The notes beneath the pieces are model-generated. The model was not told where the DNA came from. It searched no databases and saw only the letters and a program-made list of their open reading frames with translations. From Candidatus Sericytochromatia bacterium S15B-MN24 CBMW_12 (GTDB lineage Bacteria > Cyanobacteriota > Sericytochromatia > S15B-MN24 > UBA4093), in contig DAZV01000055.1 in NCBI GenBank assembly GCA_002083825.1, positions 1-64,000 of the forward strand: a stretch of DNA of 64,000 bases, read 5' to 3'. Below, piece by piece: positions 51,607 through 60,218 of this stretch; position 1 is the stretch's first letter; the number at the start of each line of letters is the position of its first letter. The position numbers were made by a program, and so were the translations under genes.

Positions 51607-52053
51607 CTACAATTTTCGCGCGTGCCGGAGGGTGGCCATCTCGTCGATGACCTTGGCCTCGGCGAGATCCTCGGCCCTGCGGTGCTCGGCCTTGGCCTGG
51701 TCTTTGAGGTGATCGAGGCCTTGCTTGGCGCGGGCGGCCTCGGCGAGGGCCGCTCGGCGTCGCACCGTTTCCCGCTGAGCCTCGCCGATTTGCTTGGTTT
51801 GCTCGCGAATCGAGACGGTGAGACTCATGGCGTAGCTTTGGAACCACTGGATGACCTGGACGTCGAGGCGACCTTCCTTCTGGATCTTGAGATACTCGGC
51901 GAGGGCATTGGCCTCGAGGATCCGGAGTTCGGTGAGCTTGGCCTGTTCGTGATCGAGCAGCCGCAGAGCCGAGGCAAGCTCGAGGCCGCGAGCCTCCTCT
52001 TCGCGCCGGCGCATGTCCAGGACGGGCTGAAGCCTGAACGTGAAGGCCCCCAA
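51607..52053 (-). CDS. fliJ: Flagellar export stalk protein FliJ
   Basis: A 148-residue, almost wholly coiled-coil protein starting FTFRLQPVLDMRRREEEARGLEL, typical of FliJ. FliJ inserts into the FliI hexamer and helps couple it to FlhA. It lies 3 bp after fliI. The overlapping longer minus-strand frame here is a shadow. Confidence 0.92.
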   Translation of the reverse strand: MGAFTFRLQPVLDMRRREEEARGLELASALRLLDHEQAKLTELRILEANALAEYLKIQKEGRLDVQVIQWFQSYAMSLTVSIREQTKQIGEAQRETVRRRAALAEAARAKQGLDHLKDQAKAEHRRAEDLAEAKVIDEMATLRHARKL

Positions 52054-52056
52054 GGG

Positions 52057-53370
52057 TTAGCCCCCCAGACCTTGGAGGGTGGCGACGGCCGCCGCGAAAG
52101 GCATTGGCTCGTTCACCGGCTGGCGAAGAAAGGCATTGATCTTGGGATTGAGGGCGATCGCCCGATCGATCTGGGGATTCGATCCCGGCTGGTAGGCGCC
52201 GATGTTGATGAGATCCCGCGCCTCCCGATAGACCGCGAGCATCTCCCTCAGTTCGCCCGCGGCGCGTAACTGCTCGGCCGTCACGATCTCCGGCATCACG
52301 CGCGAGACCGATCCCAGAACGTCGATGGCGGGGAAGTGGTTCTGGGCGGCGAGATCGCGCGAAAGGACGATGTGGCCGTCGAGGATGCCTCGGACAGCGT
52401 CGGAAATCGGCTCGTTCGTGTCGTCCCCCTCGACGAGGACGGTGTAGAGCGCCGTGATGGATCCCGACTCGGCGGTTCCGGCGCGTTCCAGGAGCTTGGG
52501 AAGCATGGCGAAGACCGAGGGCGTGTAACCCTTGGTCGCGGGAGGCTCCCCAATCGCCAGGCCCACCTCCCGCTGGGCCATCGCAAAGCGGGTGACAGAG
52601 TCCATCATGAGCATGACATGGGCGCCTTGATCGCGGAAATACTCGGCGATGGCCGTTGCTACGAACGCTCCCTTGAGCCGCTGCAACGCAGGCTGATCGG
52701 AGGTCGCGACCACCACCACCGAGCGCGCGAGCCCCTCGGGACCCAGGTCGCGTTCCAGGAACTCGCGAACTTCCCGGCCGCGTTCTCCGACCAGCGCGAT
52801 GACGTTGAGGTCGGCTTTGGCCTCGCGCGCGATCATGCCCAAGAGGGTGCTCTTTCCGACGCCGGATCCGGCGAAGATGCCGAGCCGCTGACCCAGTCCG
52901 CAAGTCAGTAAGCCATCGATAGCCTTCACGCCCGTCGCCAAGGGGCTCAGGATGCGTTGGCGGGTTAGCGGATTGGGTGGCGGCGCCTCGAGCGGGGCTC
53001 TTCCGACGCTGACGATGGGGCCCTTCCCGTCGATGGGGTTTCCCAGGCCATCCAGGACTCGCCCCAGGAGGGCGGGCCCGACGGAGACGTAGAGCCGTCG
53101 TCCGGTCGCCACCACGGGGCTTCCCGGCTTGATCCCCTCCATGGCCCCGAGGGGCATCAAGAGCAGGCGATCCGCCCGGAAGCCGACGACCTCCGCGGGG
53201 ACGTTCCGTCCGTCGCCGCAGTCGATGTGGGCCAGCTCGCCGAGGCTCGCCGGCGGCCCGAAGGATTCGACCACCAGGCCGATGACCTGAGCCACCTTTC
53301 CCTCATGACGGAGCGGGCGGCAATTTCGGGCGCGCTCGAGCGGCGAGCTCAGATCTAGACGAGCTTCCAT
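52057..53370 (-). CDS. fliI: Flagellar export ATPase FliI
   Basis: A 437-residue F1-beta-like ATPase energising flagellar export. It has the Walker A loop GIFAGSGVGKSTLLG, Walker B region VMLMMDSVTRFAMAQREVG and the type III ATPase signature GEPPATKGYTPSVFAMLPKL. Start ATG 53370 overlaps the fliH end by 16 bp; the further upstream frame is the fliH shadow. Confidence 0.97.
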   Translation of the reverse strand: MEARLDLSSPLERARNCRPLRHEGKVAQVIGLVVESFGPPASLGELAHIDCGDGRNVPAEVVGFRADRLLLMPLGAMEGIKPGSPVVATGRRLYVSVGPALLGRVLDGLGNPIDGKGPIVSVGRAPLEAPPPNPLTRQRILSPLATGVKAIDGLLTCGLGQRLGIFAGSGVGKSTLLGMIAREAKADLNVIALVGERGREVREFLERDLGPEGLARSVVVVATSDQPALQRLKGAFVATAIAEYFRDQGAHVMLMMDSVTRFAMAQREVGLAIGEPPATKGYTPSVFAMLPKLLERAGTAESGSITALYTVLVEGDDTNEPISDAVRGILDGHIVLSRDLAAQNHFPAIDVLGSVSRVMPEIVTAEQLRAAGELREMLAVYREARDLINIGAYQPGSNPQIDRAIALNPKINAFLRQPVNEPMPFAAAVATLQGLGG

Positions 53371-54119
53371 GCAGGCTCCGCGACCGGGCTGGAAGTTTCG
53401 CACGGAGCGCCGAGTTCCGCGATAGCCGGCGCCAGAGCCGGATCCTCCGCGGGATCGCTCAGGAGAATGGCGGACGCCATCTCGCGGAACTGGGTCGCGT
53501 AGCGGGCGTCGATCCTTCCGGTCTCGGTCTCGAAGATGGCGCCGCCAAGGCCGAGCGCTGGGTCGGCCTTGAGCTCGATGCCCCGGAGGCCCAGGTGGGC
53601 GGAGAGACCCGGTGCGTCCGCGGGATGCACGCGGATGCGGACGATCGCGGCGTCGCCGAGCTCGACGAGGGAATCGCGAATCAGGGAGACCAGCGCTTCG
53701 CGATCGCGCGCCTCCCGATGTAGAATTCGTTCGGCACAGAGCAAGGCGAGCCGGAGGACATCCGTTTCGGCGGCCTGAAACCAGGCCTTGCGCGCCGAAA
53801 CCAGCGTCCGGGCCTCTTCCGAAAGCGCCTGAACCCGGGCCTGCCAGAGACCTTGGCCCTCGCTCTCGCCCCGTGCCAGACCCTCCTGATAGCCTTGCAG
53901 GCGGGCGGCTTCGCGGAGCGCGTCGGCTTCCACGTGAGCGGCTGCAACGATATCGTCCGCCTCCGCCCGCGCCGAAGCCAGCTGGGCTTCGAGATCCGCC
54001 TCGCTCACGACCGGAAGACCGGATGGTTCGAGGGGTAGCGACTCGGGAAGGGGATCCAGGGATGCGGAGACGACCCACTTGCCGTCGATGAGCTTGGCGC
54101 CCTTGAGAATCCGGCCCAT
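53355..54119 (-). CDS. fliH: Flagellar export ATPase regulator FliH
   Basis: A 254-residue stator-like protein binding FliI. The N-terminus MGRILKGAKLIDGKWVV is followed by a long Ala/Glu coiled coil (~45-130). The C-terminal domain has LALLCAERILHREARDREALVSLIRDSLVELGDAAIVRIRVHP. Position between fliG and fliI confirms the call. Confidence 0.93.
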   Translation of the reverse strand: MGRILKGAKLIDGKWVVSASLDPLPESLPLEPSGLPVVSEADLEAQLASARAEADDIVAAAHVEADALREAARLQGYQEGLARGESEGQGLWQARVQALSEEARTLVSARKAWFQAAETDVLRLALLCAERILHREARDREALVSLIRDSLVELGDAAIVRIRVHPADAPGLSAHLGLRGIELKADPALGLGGAIFETETGRIDARYATQFREMASAILLSDPAEDPALAPAIAELGAPCETSSPVAEPAWKLV

Positions 54120-54122
54120 GGC

Positions 54123-55139
54123 CTATCCGACCAGCTCGTCGCCCGTGCCGCGGGAGACGATGATCTCGCCCTTCTCCTCGAGGGAGCGAATGACGGCCAC
54201 GATCTTCTGCTGGACTTCCTCGACGTCGCGAACCCGGACGGGCCCCATGAACTCCATCTCGTCGCGAACGATCTTGCCCATGCGCTCGGACATGTTCTTG
54301 AAGATCCGGGTCTGGACGTCTTCGTTGGATCCCTTGAGGGCGACGGCGAGCTCCTTGGTGTCCACGTCCCTGAGGGTGCGCTGGATCGAGCGGTCGTCGA
54401 GCATGACGATGTCCTCGAAGACGAACATGAGCTTCTTGATTTCCTCGGCGAGATCGGGGTTCTGCTCTTCGAGAGACTCCAGGATGGTCTTCTCGGTCCC
54501 GCGGTCGACGCGGTTGAGGACGTCAACGAGGGCCTTGAGGCCGCCGGCGTTGGTGAAGTCCTGGTTCATGACCGCCGAGAACTTGCGTTCGAGAACCTTC
54601 TCGACCTCGCGAAGGACGGCGGGGGTGGTGCGGTCCATCTGGGCGATGCGGGTGGCGACCTCGGTCTGCAGATCGGAGGGAAGGCCCGAGATGACCATGG
54701 CGGCCTGCTCTGCCTTCATGTAGGCGAGAATCAGGGCGATGGTCTGGGGATGTTCGTTCTGGATGAAGTTGAGGATCTGGGAGGCGTCGGCCTGGCGGAT
54801 GAATTCGAAGGGGAGGGTGGTCAACGACTCACTGAGGCGTTGCAGGATCTCCTCGGCCTTGTCCGGTCCCAGGGCCTTGGCGAGCAGTTCGCGAGCGAAG
54901 TTCACGCCGCCGGTGGAGATGTATTGGTTGGCCTGGAGGGTGTGGTAGAACTCCTCGAGCAGTTCCTCGGAGAACTCGTTGGAGAGCTTGCCGAGGTTGG
55001 CGATTTCGAGCGTCAGGGTCTCGACGTCCTCGGTATCGCCCAGGGCCTTGAGGATCAGGCTGGCCGTGTCGGGTCCAAGCGCGATGAGAAGGGCCGCCGC
55101 CTTTTGCTTGCCGGAGAGCATCTTCATCTTCATGTTCAT
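54123..55139 (-). CDS. fliG: Flagellar motor switch protein FliG
   Basis: A 338-residue rotor protein. N-terminal KQKAAALLIALGPDTASLILKAL binds FliF. The middle domain has the EHPQTIALILAYMKAEQAAMVISGLP motif. The C-terminal torque helix contains charged residues in DDRSIQRTLRDVDTKELAVALKGSNEDV and ends MEFMGPVRVRDVEEVQQKIV. All are standard. Confidence 0.97.
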   Translation of the reverse strand: MNMKMKMLSGKQKAAALLIALGPDTASLILKALGDTEDVETLTLEIANLGKLSNEFSEELLEEFYHTLQANQYISTGGVNFARELLAKALGPDKAEEILQRLSESLTTLPFEFIRQADASQILNFIQNEHPQTIALILAYMKAEQAAMVISGLPSDLQTEVATRIAQMDRTTPAVLREVEKVLERKFSAVMNQDFTNAGGLKALVDVLNRVDRGTEKTILESLEEQNPDLAEEIKKLMFVFEDIVMLDDRSIQRTLRDVDTKELAVALKGSNEDVQTRIFKNMSERMGKIVRDEMEFMGPVRVRDVEEVQQKIVAVIRSLEEKGEIIVSRGTGDELVG

Positions 55140-55142
55140 GGG

Positions 55143-56729
55143 CTATTCGTCCTCCAGCATCCAGGAGCGGACGAGACGGGCCACCTCGTCGGGCTGGTTC
55201 TTGATGACCTTGGCGATCTCGCGCTGGAGGTGGGTCTTGCGATCTTCGTCGCCGATCTGGCCGATCTCCGCGAGATCCTGCTTGACCGTCGCTTCCATGC
55301 TGAGCGGAGTGAGGTCGGGAAGGTTCTCGCTCGAAGGTCTGCCGCGGAGGCCCCGGCGCAGGAGGATCAGGGCCACGAGGCCCAGGATGATGGCCGCAGC
55401 CACCTTGAGGTAGTACTGGGTCTGCTCGCTTTGCTCGGCCTTGGCAAAGGCCTGTTCGTTGGCCTTGATGAGGGTGTCGTTGAACTTGAGGGCGGAGACG
55501 ACGACGGTGTCGCCGCGCGTGTCGTTGACCCCCGCGGCCGCCGAGATCATCTGGCGCAGGTCGGCGATTTGCTCCTCTTCGAGTTCCCCGTTGACGGCGA
55601 CGGCGACGGAGAGTCGCTTGAGTTCGGCGGGCGGCTTGATCTTGCGTTGAACCGACTTGTTGACCTCGTAGTTGCGGGTGTGATCGAGCTTCTCGTAGGC
55701 ACCTGCCCCGGTAGCCGTCGAGGAGGAGGCCTCATAGGTCGGGATGTTGGTGGCCGTGCCGGGGACGCCCCCGTTCTGAGCCTGGTCCCCGCTCCAGCGC
55801 TCGTTTTGCTCGCGTTCGGAGCGCAGGATTCCCGAGCGCTCACCGTTCGGGCCCGTGATGACCGGTTCGAAGGTTTCCTGATTGGTTTCCAGCTGGCTGA
55901 AGTCCATCTCGGCGACCACGTTGACGACGGCGCCGTTGGGACCGAGGACGCGATCGAGCATGGATTGAAGATTCTTGCGGATGCCCTGCTCGGTCTGGCG
56001 TTTGAACTCCAGCTGCTTGATGCTCTGCTCGGGGGAGAGGGGGTTGTCCTGACCGAGGGCCAGCTCATCGGAGTAGTTGCGGCCGTTGATGTCGGTGATG
56101 ATGACGTTGGCGGGGGTGAGGCTCTTCACGCTCTTGGAGACGAGGTGAACGATGGTGCGGGCCTGTTCGGGAGTGAACTTGGCGGTGGGATAGAGCTTGA
56201 CGACGACGGCGGCGGTGGGGCTCTCGGCGGTATCGGTGAAGAGGTCGGGCTCGGGAATGACCAGGTGGACCCGGGCCTGCTCGATGCCCTGCATGCGGGA
56301 GATGGTCCGCGAGAGCTCTCCCTGCAGCGCGCGCTGGTAGTTGAGTTTCTGGACCGCCTCGGTCATGCCGAAGGTGTTCTTGTCGAAGATCTCGAAGCCC
56401 ACCTCGCCACCGAGGGGAAGGCCCTGGGACGCCATCTGGAGGCGCAATTCGTGGACCTGGCTGCGGGGGACCAAGATGGACTTGCCGTCCGCCGAGATCT
56501 CGTAGGGGACCTGGGAGTCCTTGAGCTTCTGGACGATCTGACCGGCATCGGACTCGGTGACGTTGGTGTATAGGGGGGCCCATTCGGGCGATCGCGCCCA
56601 GACGAGCAACAGCACGATGGCGGCGATGGAGACCGCGGCCACCGACCCGAAAAGAAACTGCTGAGTTCGGCTCAAGCCGGTCCAGATCCGGCCGATATCA
56701 GATTGTAGCTGGTGCAGGAACTCGTTCAT
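55143..56729 (-). CDS. fliF: Flagellar MS-ring protein FliF
   Basis: A 528-residue membrane ring protein. The first transmembrane helix (FLFGSVAAVSIAAIVLLLVW) is followed by the periplasmic ring-building motifs (TNVTESDAGQIVQKLKDSQVPYEI; RVHLVIPEPDLF). The second helix is near 458-478 (VAAAIILGLVALILLRRGL), with a cytoplasmic FliG-binding tail after it. The 246-bp gap to fliE shows no clear promoter or terminator. Confidence 0.97.
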   Translation of the reverse strand: MNEFLHQLQSDIGRIWTGLSRTQQFLFGSVAAVSIAAIVLLLVWARSPEWAPLYTNVTESDAGQIVQKLKDSQVPYEISADGKSILVPRSQVHELRLQMASQGLPLGGEVGFEIFDKNTFGMTEAVQKLNYQRALQGELSRTISRMQGIEQARVHLVIPEPDLFTDTAESPTAAVVVKLYPTAKFTPEQARTIVHLVSKSVKSLTPANVIITDINGRNYSDELALGQDNPLSPEQSIKQLEFKRQTEQGIRKNLQSMLDRVLGPNGAVVNVVAEMDFSQLETNQETFEPVITGPNGERSGILRSEREQNERWSGDQAQNGGVPGTATNIPTYEASSSTATGAGAYEKLDHTRNYEVNKSVQRKIKPPAELKRLSVAVAVNGELEEEQIADLRQMISAAAGVNDTRGDTVVVSALKFNDTLIKANEQAFAKAEQSEQTQYYLKVAAAIILGLVALILLRRGLRGRPSSENLPDLTPLSMEATVKQDLAEIGQIGDEDRKTHLQREIAKVIKNQPDEVARLVRSWMLEDE

Positions 56730-56975
56730 CGAACCCTTATCACGTTGCCTTCAGCACGAAAGCAATCCTCATCCTCGTCCAGCCGAAAGCCGTCCCTGGC
56801 CGTCGCGCTCGATTCGCCGACGCCGCGCCGTCCCTGACGCGAAAGCATGTCTTTTCGATCCCCTAGCGGCCAAAGCCCAGCTTAGCACAAGGACGGGAAT
56901 CTCCGCTTAAGTCGGTTTGCAGACGGCCACCCGCTTTTGACCGACAAACAATCCGAACCGGCCCCGCTGCCAGAG

Positions 56976-57443
56976 CTAGACCTGCATCCTCATCACTTCC
57001 TGATAGGATTCGACGAGTTTGTTACGAATTTGCATGGTGAGCTGCACCGCCACCGACGCCTGCTCCGCGGCGATCATGACGTCGTGCATCTCGACGTCCT
57101 TGCCCAACGCCAGATCCCGTTGCTTGGCATCGGAGGTCTGGGTCAGCTGATTCACCGAGCCCAGGTAATCCCCGATCGACTTGAACAGGGGCTCCACGCC
57201 CAGCCCCGAGCGTTCGGACCGGGGGCCCAGTTGGCTGGATGGCATCACGGCCTCCGGCATCGCCGGCGAGGGCAGAGCCACCGAGGGCAGGCCACTCGGC
57301 GCCAAGGGGAGGGCGGAACCGGGGGCGGCGTCCCGCGTTTTCTCATCGAAGAGGGCTCCGAAGTCGGGTCGCGGGATGCCCGGCATCGACAGGCCGGGCA
57401 TCCCGGGAAGGGGGATGGGACCGATAGGGGGTAAGAAGGGCAT
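56976..57443 (-). CDS. fliE: Flagellar rod adaptor protein FliE, extended N-terminus
   Basis: A 155-residue FliE. The C-terminal ~75 residues are canonical (VNQLTQTSDAKQRDLALGKDVEMHDVMIAAEQASVAVQLTMQIRNKLVESYQEVMRMQV). FliE joins the MS ring to the rod. The first ~75 residues are an unusual Pro/Gly/Met/Leu-rich extension (PPIGPIPLPGMPGLSMPGIP), absent from typical ~100-residue FliE. It is 1 bp after flgC. Confidence 0.92.
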   Translation of the reverse strand: MPFLPPIGPIPLPGMPGLSMPGIPRPDFGALFDEKTRDAAPGSALPLAPSGLPSVALPSPAMPEAVMPSSQLGPRSERSGLGVEPLFKSIGDYLGSVNQLTQTSDAKQRDLALGKDVEMHDVMIAAEQASVAVQLTMQIRNKLVESYQEVMRMQV

Positions 57444-57444
57444 G

Positions 57445-57852
57445 TTAAATCTCCAGAGCCTTGTTGGCGGCGGCCTTGATCGACTGGATGATGGTGACGT
57501 TCGCCTCGTAGGAACGGGTTGCCGAGATCATGTCCGTCATCTCGGTGACCGGATTGACGTTGGGATAGGCGACGTAGCCTTCACCGTTGGAATCGGGATG
57601 TTCGGGATCGTAGACCAGACGGAAGGGACTCTCGTCCTCGAGGATCTCCGCCACGCGAACGCCGTGAGTCGGGAGCCCGCCGGGACGATCGGTGGGGCGG
57701 GACTCGAAGACCACCATCTCCCGGCGATAGGCCTCGCCCTTGTCGGTACGGGTGGTATTGGCATTGGCGAGATTGGAGGCAATCACGTCCATGCGCAGGC
57801 GCTGAGCCGTGAGGGCGGAGGCGGAGGTATTTAGCGCGTCGAAAAGTCCCAT
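57445..57852 (-). CDS. flgC: Flagellar proximal rod protein FlgC
   Basis: A 135-residue rod subunit. It has the N-terminal motif LFDALNTSASALTAQRLRMDVIASNLANANTT, the conserved FRLVYDPEHPD and VAYPNVNPVTEMTDMISATRSYEANVT. It lies 24 bp after flgB. Confidence 0.97.
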   Translation of the reverse strand: MGLFDALNTSASALTAQRLRMDVIASNLANANTTRTDKGEAYRREMVVFESRPTDRPGGLPTHGVRVAEILEDESPFRLVYDPEHPDSNGEGYVAYPNVNPVTEMTDMISATRSYEANVTIIQSIKAAANKALEI

Positions 57853-57876
57853 CGTCTACTCCTTGCCGAAAGGCGG

Positions 57877-58296
57877 CTAGGAGCCGCGAATCACTTCCTT
57901 GAGCCCGATCATTTTTCGCTTCATCAGTTCGGCCACGGCGTTGTAGGTGAGACTGGTCTGAGCGAGGCGCGTCATCTCGACGTCGATGTCCACGTTGTTG
58001 CCGTCGTTGCGGAGGGTGGAGTCCTCCACGCGCTTCAGTTCGGGGCGGAACTGCGACAGGCCCTGAGGTCCCAGGCTGAGGTGCCCGGGATGGGTGAGCG
58101 AAAGCGGCGCCTCCTGGCCACCCGAGACGGCAGCCTGAAGCTTGGCCTCGTAGGAGACCTCGAAGCGCTTGTATTTGGGGGTATCGGCGTTGGCGACGTT
58201 CTCGGCGTGGGCGCGCTGGCGCTGACTGAGGCCGTCGAGACCGGCACCGAGAATATCGATGGTTCCACCGAAAAGCTTTTCCAGCAAGCGATTCAC
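57877..58296 (-). CDS. flgB: Flagellar proximal rod protein FlgB
   Basis: A 139-residue rod subunit: LGAGLDGLSQRQRAHAENVANADTPKYKRFEVSYE and the C-terminal NNVDIDVEMTRLAQTSLTYNAVAELMKRK are diagnostic. First gene of the flagellar locus. GTG start with an AAAGAGG directly adjacent, an unusually short spacing. Confidence 0.96.
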   Translation of the reverse strand: MNRLLEKLFGGTIDILGAGLDGLSQRQRAHAENVANADTPKYKRFEVSYEAKLQAAVSGGQEAPLSLTHPGHLSLGPQGLSQFRPELKRVEDSTLRNDGNNVDIDVEMTRLAQTSLTYNAVAELMKRKMIGLKEVIRGS

Positions 58297-58370
58297 CTCT
58301 TTGCCAAACCTGCCCGTGGCCTACCGGCGAGGCGACGCCAGCGCTTCACCATACCCTCGACTGTGTCCTT

Positions 58371-59114
58371 CTAATCGTTATCGGCCGACGGGGAAGGATC
58401 TGAAGTCTCGCCGTTCGAGGAGTTGGCGCTATCCTTAGCGCTAAGGATAGCGCGTTCCTGGGCGATCGCGAGGATCCGGTCCACCACCTGTTCGCGCGTG
58501 AGCGTGTCGGTATCGAGCCGAATGGCGTCCGGCGCGGCCTTGAGGGGGCTGACCGCGCGGTTGGAGTCGTGGGCATCCCGGCGGGCGATTTCAGCCGCGA
58601 GCTCGTCGAGGTTCACCACCTGCCCCATGGCCTGCAGGTCCTTGGCACGGCGGCGCGCCCGCTCCATGGGGGAGGCGACGAGGAAGATCTTGACGGTCGC
58701 CTGGGGGAAGACCACGGTGCCGATGTCGCGTCCCTCGGCGATCACGTTGCCGCGCTTGCCGAGTTCGCGCTGGCGCTCGACCAGCACTTCCCGGAGGCCC
58801 GCGTGGGCGGCCACCTGGGAGACGTTGCGGGTGACCTCGGGGCTTCGGATGGCCTCGGTGACGTCCTGGCCGTCGATGCGGACGCGGTCACCGTCATCGC
58901 CCGGCAAGAGTTCGACCAGGGACTCGCGGGCGAGCCGGGTCATCGCCGTCTCGTCGTCGAGCGCGATGCCTTGGGAGAGGGCTTTCCAGGTCACGGCGCG
59001 GTACATGGCGCCGGTGTCGAGGAAGAGGAGGCCGAGGCGGCGGGCGACCATCCGGGCGACGGTACTTTTGCCGGCCCCCGCGGGGCCGTCTATGGCGACG
59101 ATGAGGCGATTCAA
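58371..59114 (-). CDS. cmk: Cytidylate kinase
   Basis: Cmk phosphorylates CMP and dCMP for nucleotide synthesis. The 247-residue protein has the P-loop AIDGPAGAGKSTVARMVARRLG, the CMP-site motif LDTGAMYRAVTWKAL, IAEGRDIGTVVFPQA and RRDAHDSNRAVSPLKAAPDA. A ~25-residue polar tail (SANSSNGETSDPSPSADND) extends past the usual end and is encoded partly by a perfect 28-bp palindrome. The TTG start overlaps the panC stop (TTGA), echoing the fused PanC/Cmk protein of Cyanobacteria. Confidence 0.96.
   Translation of the reverse strand: MNRLIVAIDGPAGAGKSTVARMVARRLGLLFLDTGAMYRAVTWKALSQGIALDDETAMTRLARESLVELLPGDDGDRVRIDGQDVTEAIRSPEVTRNVSQVAAHAGLREVLVERQRELGKRGNVIAEGRDIGTVVFPQATVKIFLVASPMERARRRAKDLQAMGQVVNLDELAAEIARRDAHDSNRAVSPLKAAPDAIRLDTDTLTREQVVDRILAIAQERAILSAKDSANSSNGETSDPSPSADND
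58426..58453. repeat. Perfect 28-bp palindrome inside cmk
   Basis: GCGCTATCCTTAGC (58426-58439) is immediately followed by its exact reverse complement, with no loop. It encodes part of the nonconserved Cmk C-terminal tail. The centre is TTAGCGCTAA. Confidence 0.95.
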
Positions 59115-59995
59115 AGGAAAGCTCCTTCCAAGAGGCGGGGAAGGTCAGTATCGGGGGAATCCGGGGCGAGAATGGCGTTGTCGATCAGGCGGGTCTGGCC
59201 CAGTCGGGCCGCGACAGCCAGAACGGCATGAGTGTCGAGCGTGGAGACGGCCTGCAGCGAATCGAGGTCTCGCAGCTCCAGGTACTCGACGTCGAGATCG
59301 GCGAGGTGGCGGCGGGCCATGGCAAGCAAGCGATCGGTCTGGCGTTCGCCGGCGAGGTAGGCGCTCATGGCTCGGGCGAGGGCGCGCGAGAGCGAGAGCG
59401 CGCGAGCGCGATCCTCGGGGGACAGGTAAGTGTTTCGGGAGCTCAGGGCGAGGCCGTCGGGTTCCCTGACGATGGGGCAGCGGACGATTTCAACGGGCAG
59501 GGCGAGGTCTTCGACCATCTGGGCGAGGATCCGCCACTGCTGAAAGTCCTTCTGGCCGAAGTAGGCGCGATCGGGACGGACGAGGCCGAGGAGTCGGGCG
59601 ACGACGGTGGCGACGCCGGTGAAGTGGCCTGGCCGCATCTGGCCGCAGAGGGGATCGCTGAGCCCTTGGACGTGGATTTCGGTTCGGAAACCGGGGGGGT
59701 AGACGTCTTCGGTGCGGGGCATCCAGAGGATGTCGACGCCTTCGCGGCGGCAGAGCTCCTGGTCGCGTTCGGCGTCGCGGGGGTAGCGTTCGAGGTCCTC
59801 GTTGGGGCCGAACTGCTTGGGGTTGACGAAGAGGGAGACGACGACGCGGTCGCATGAGTGTCGGGCATGTCGGATGAGACTGGCGTGCCCCTCGTGGAGG
59901 AAGCCCATGGTGGGAACGAAGCCGAGCTTGGCGTCGTTCTTTCGGAGATTCGCCAAGGCGTCGCGGAGATCGGGGCGGGTGGAAACCCGGATCAC
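59111..59995 (-). CDS. panC: Pantothenate synthetase
   Basis: PanC condenses pantoate and beta-alanine using ATP, the last step to pantothenate for CoA. The 294-residue product has FVPTMGFLHEGHASLIRHAR, FVNPKQFGPNEDLERYPRD, YFGQKDFQQWRIL and ALSSRNTYLSPEDR, all active-site segments. Start GTG at 59995 is chosen because AAAGGAG lies 7 nt upstream (60003-60009). The frame is open to 60061, but that extension would be nonconserved. Overlaps cmk by 4 bp. No panB or panD here. Confidence 0.96.
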   Translation of the reverse strand: MIRVSTRPDLRDALANLRKNDAKLGFVPTMGFLHEGHASLIRHARHSCDRVVVSLFVNPKQFGPNEDLERYPRDAERDQELCRREGVDILWMPRTEDVYPPGFRTEIHVQGLSDPLCGQMRPGHFTGVATVVARLLGLVRPDRAYFGQKDFQQWRILAQMVEDLALPVEIVRCPIVREPDGLALSSRNTYLSPEDRARALSLSRALARAMSAYLAGERQTDRLLAMARRHLADLDVEYLELRDLDSLQAVSTLDTHAVLAVAARLGQTRLIDNAILAPDSPDTDLPRLLEGAFL

Positions 59996-60218
59996 TGGAG
60001 CGCTCCTTTCGGTGGGAATAGGGCGCGGGGCGTGCGCTACGCGCGGCATCCATTCTAGCATAACGGCGAGCGGGGGTCGCGGGGCGGCTCATGAACCTTG
60101 TCGATCGGGGCCATGCCCGACAGGAGGCACGCGAGTAGGATCGGGGGGCATGCGGGGAGGGGTTGGGCTGGAGGTCCACAGGATACAGAGGGTTCAGAGG
60201 GTAAGGAGCGACGCCGAG

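Noticed and set aside
51521-52903. 460-codon minus-strand frame overlapping fliJ and fliI
   Set aside because: It is in another frame of genes with strong family matches; composition is Arg/Gly/Pro-rich noise.
56730-56975. Gap between fliE and fliF examined for an internal promoter, riboswitch or small gene
   Set aside because: No convincing -35/-10, sigma28 or sigma54 motif, no conserved riboswitch pattern and no credible ORF were seen.
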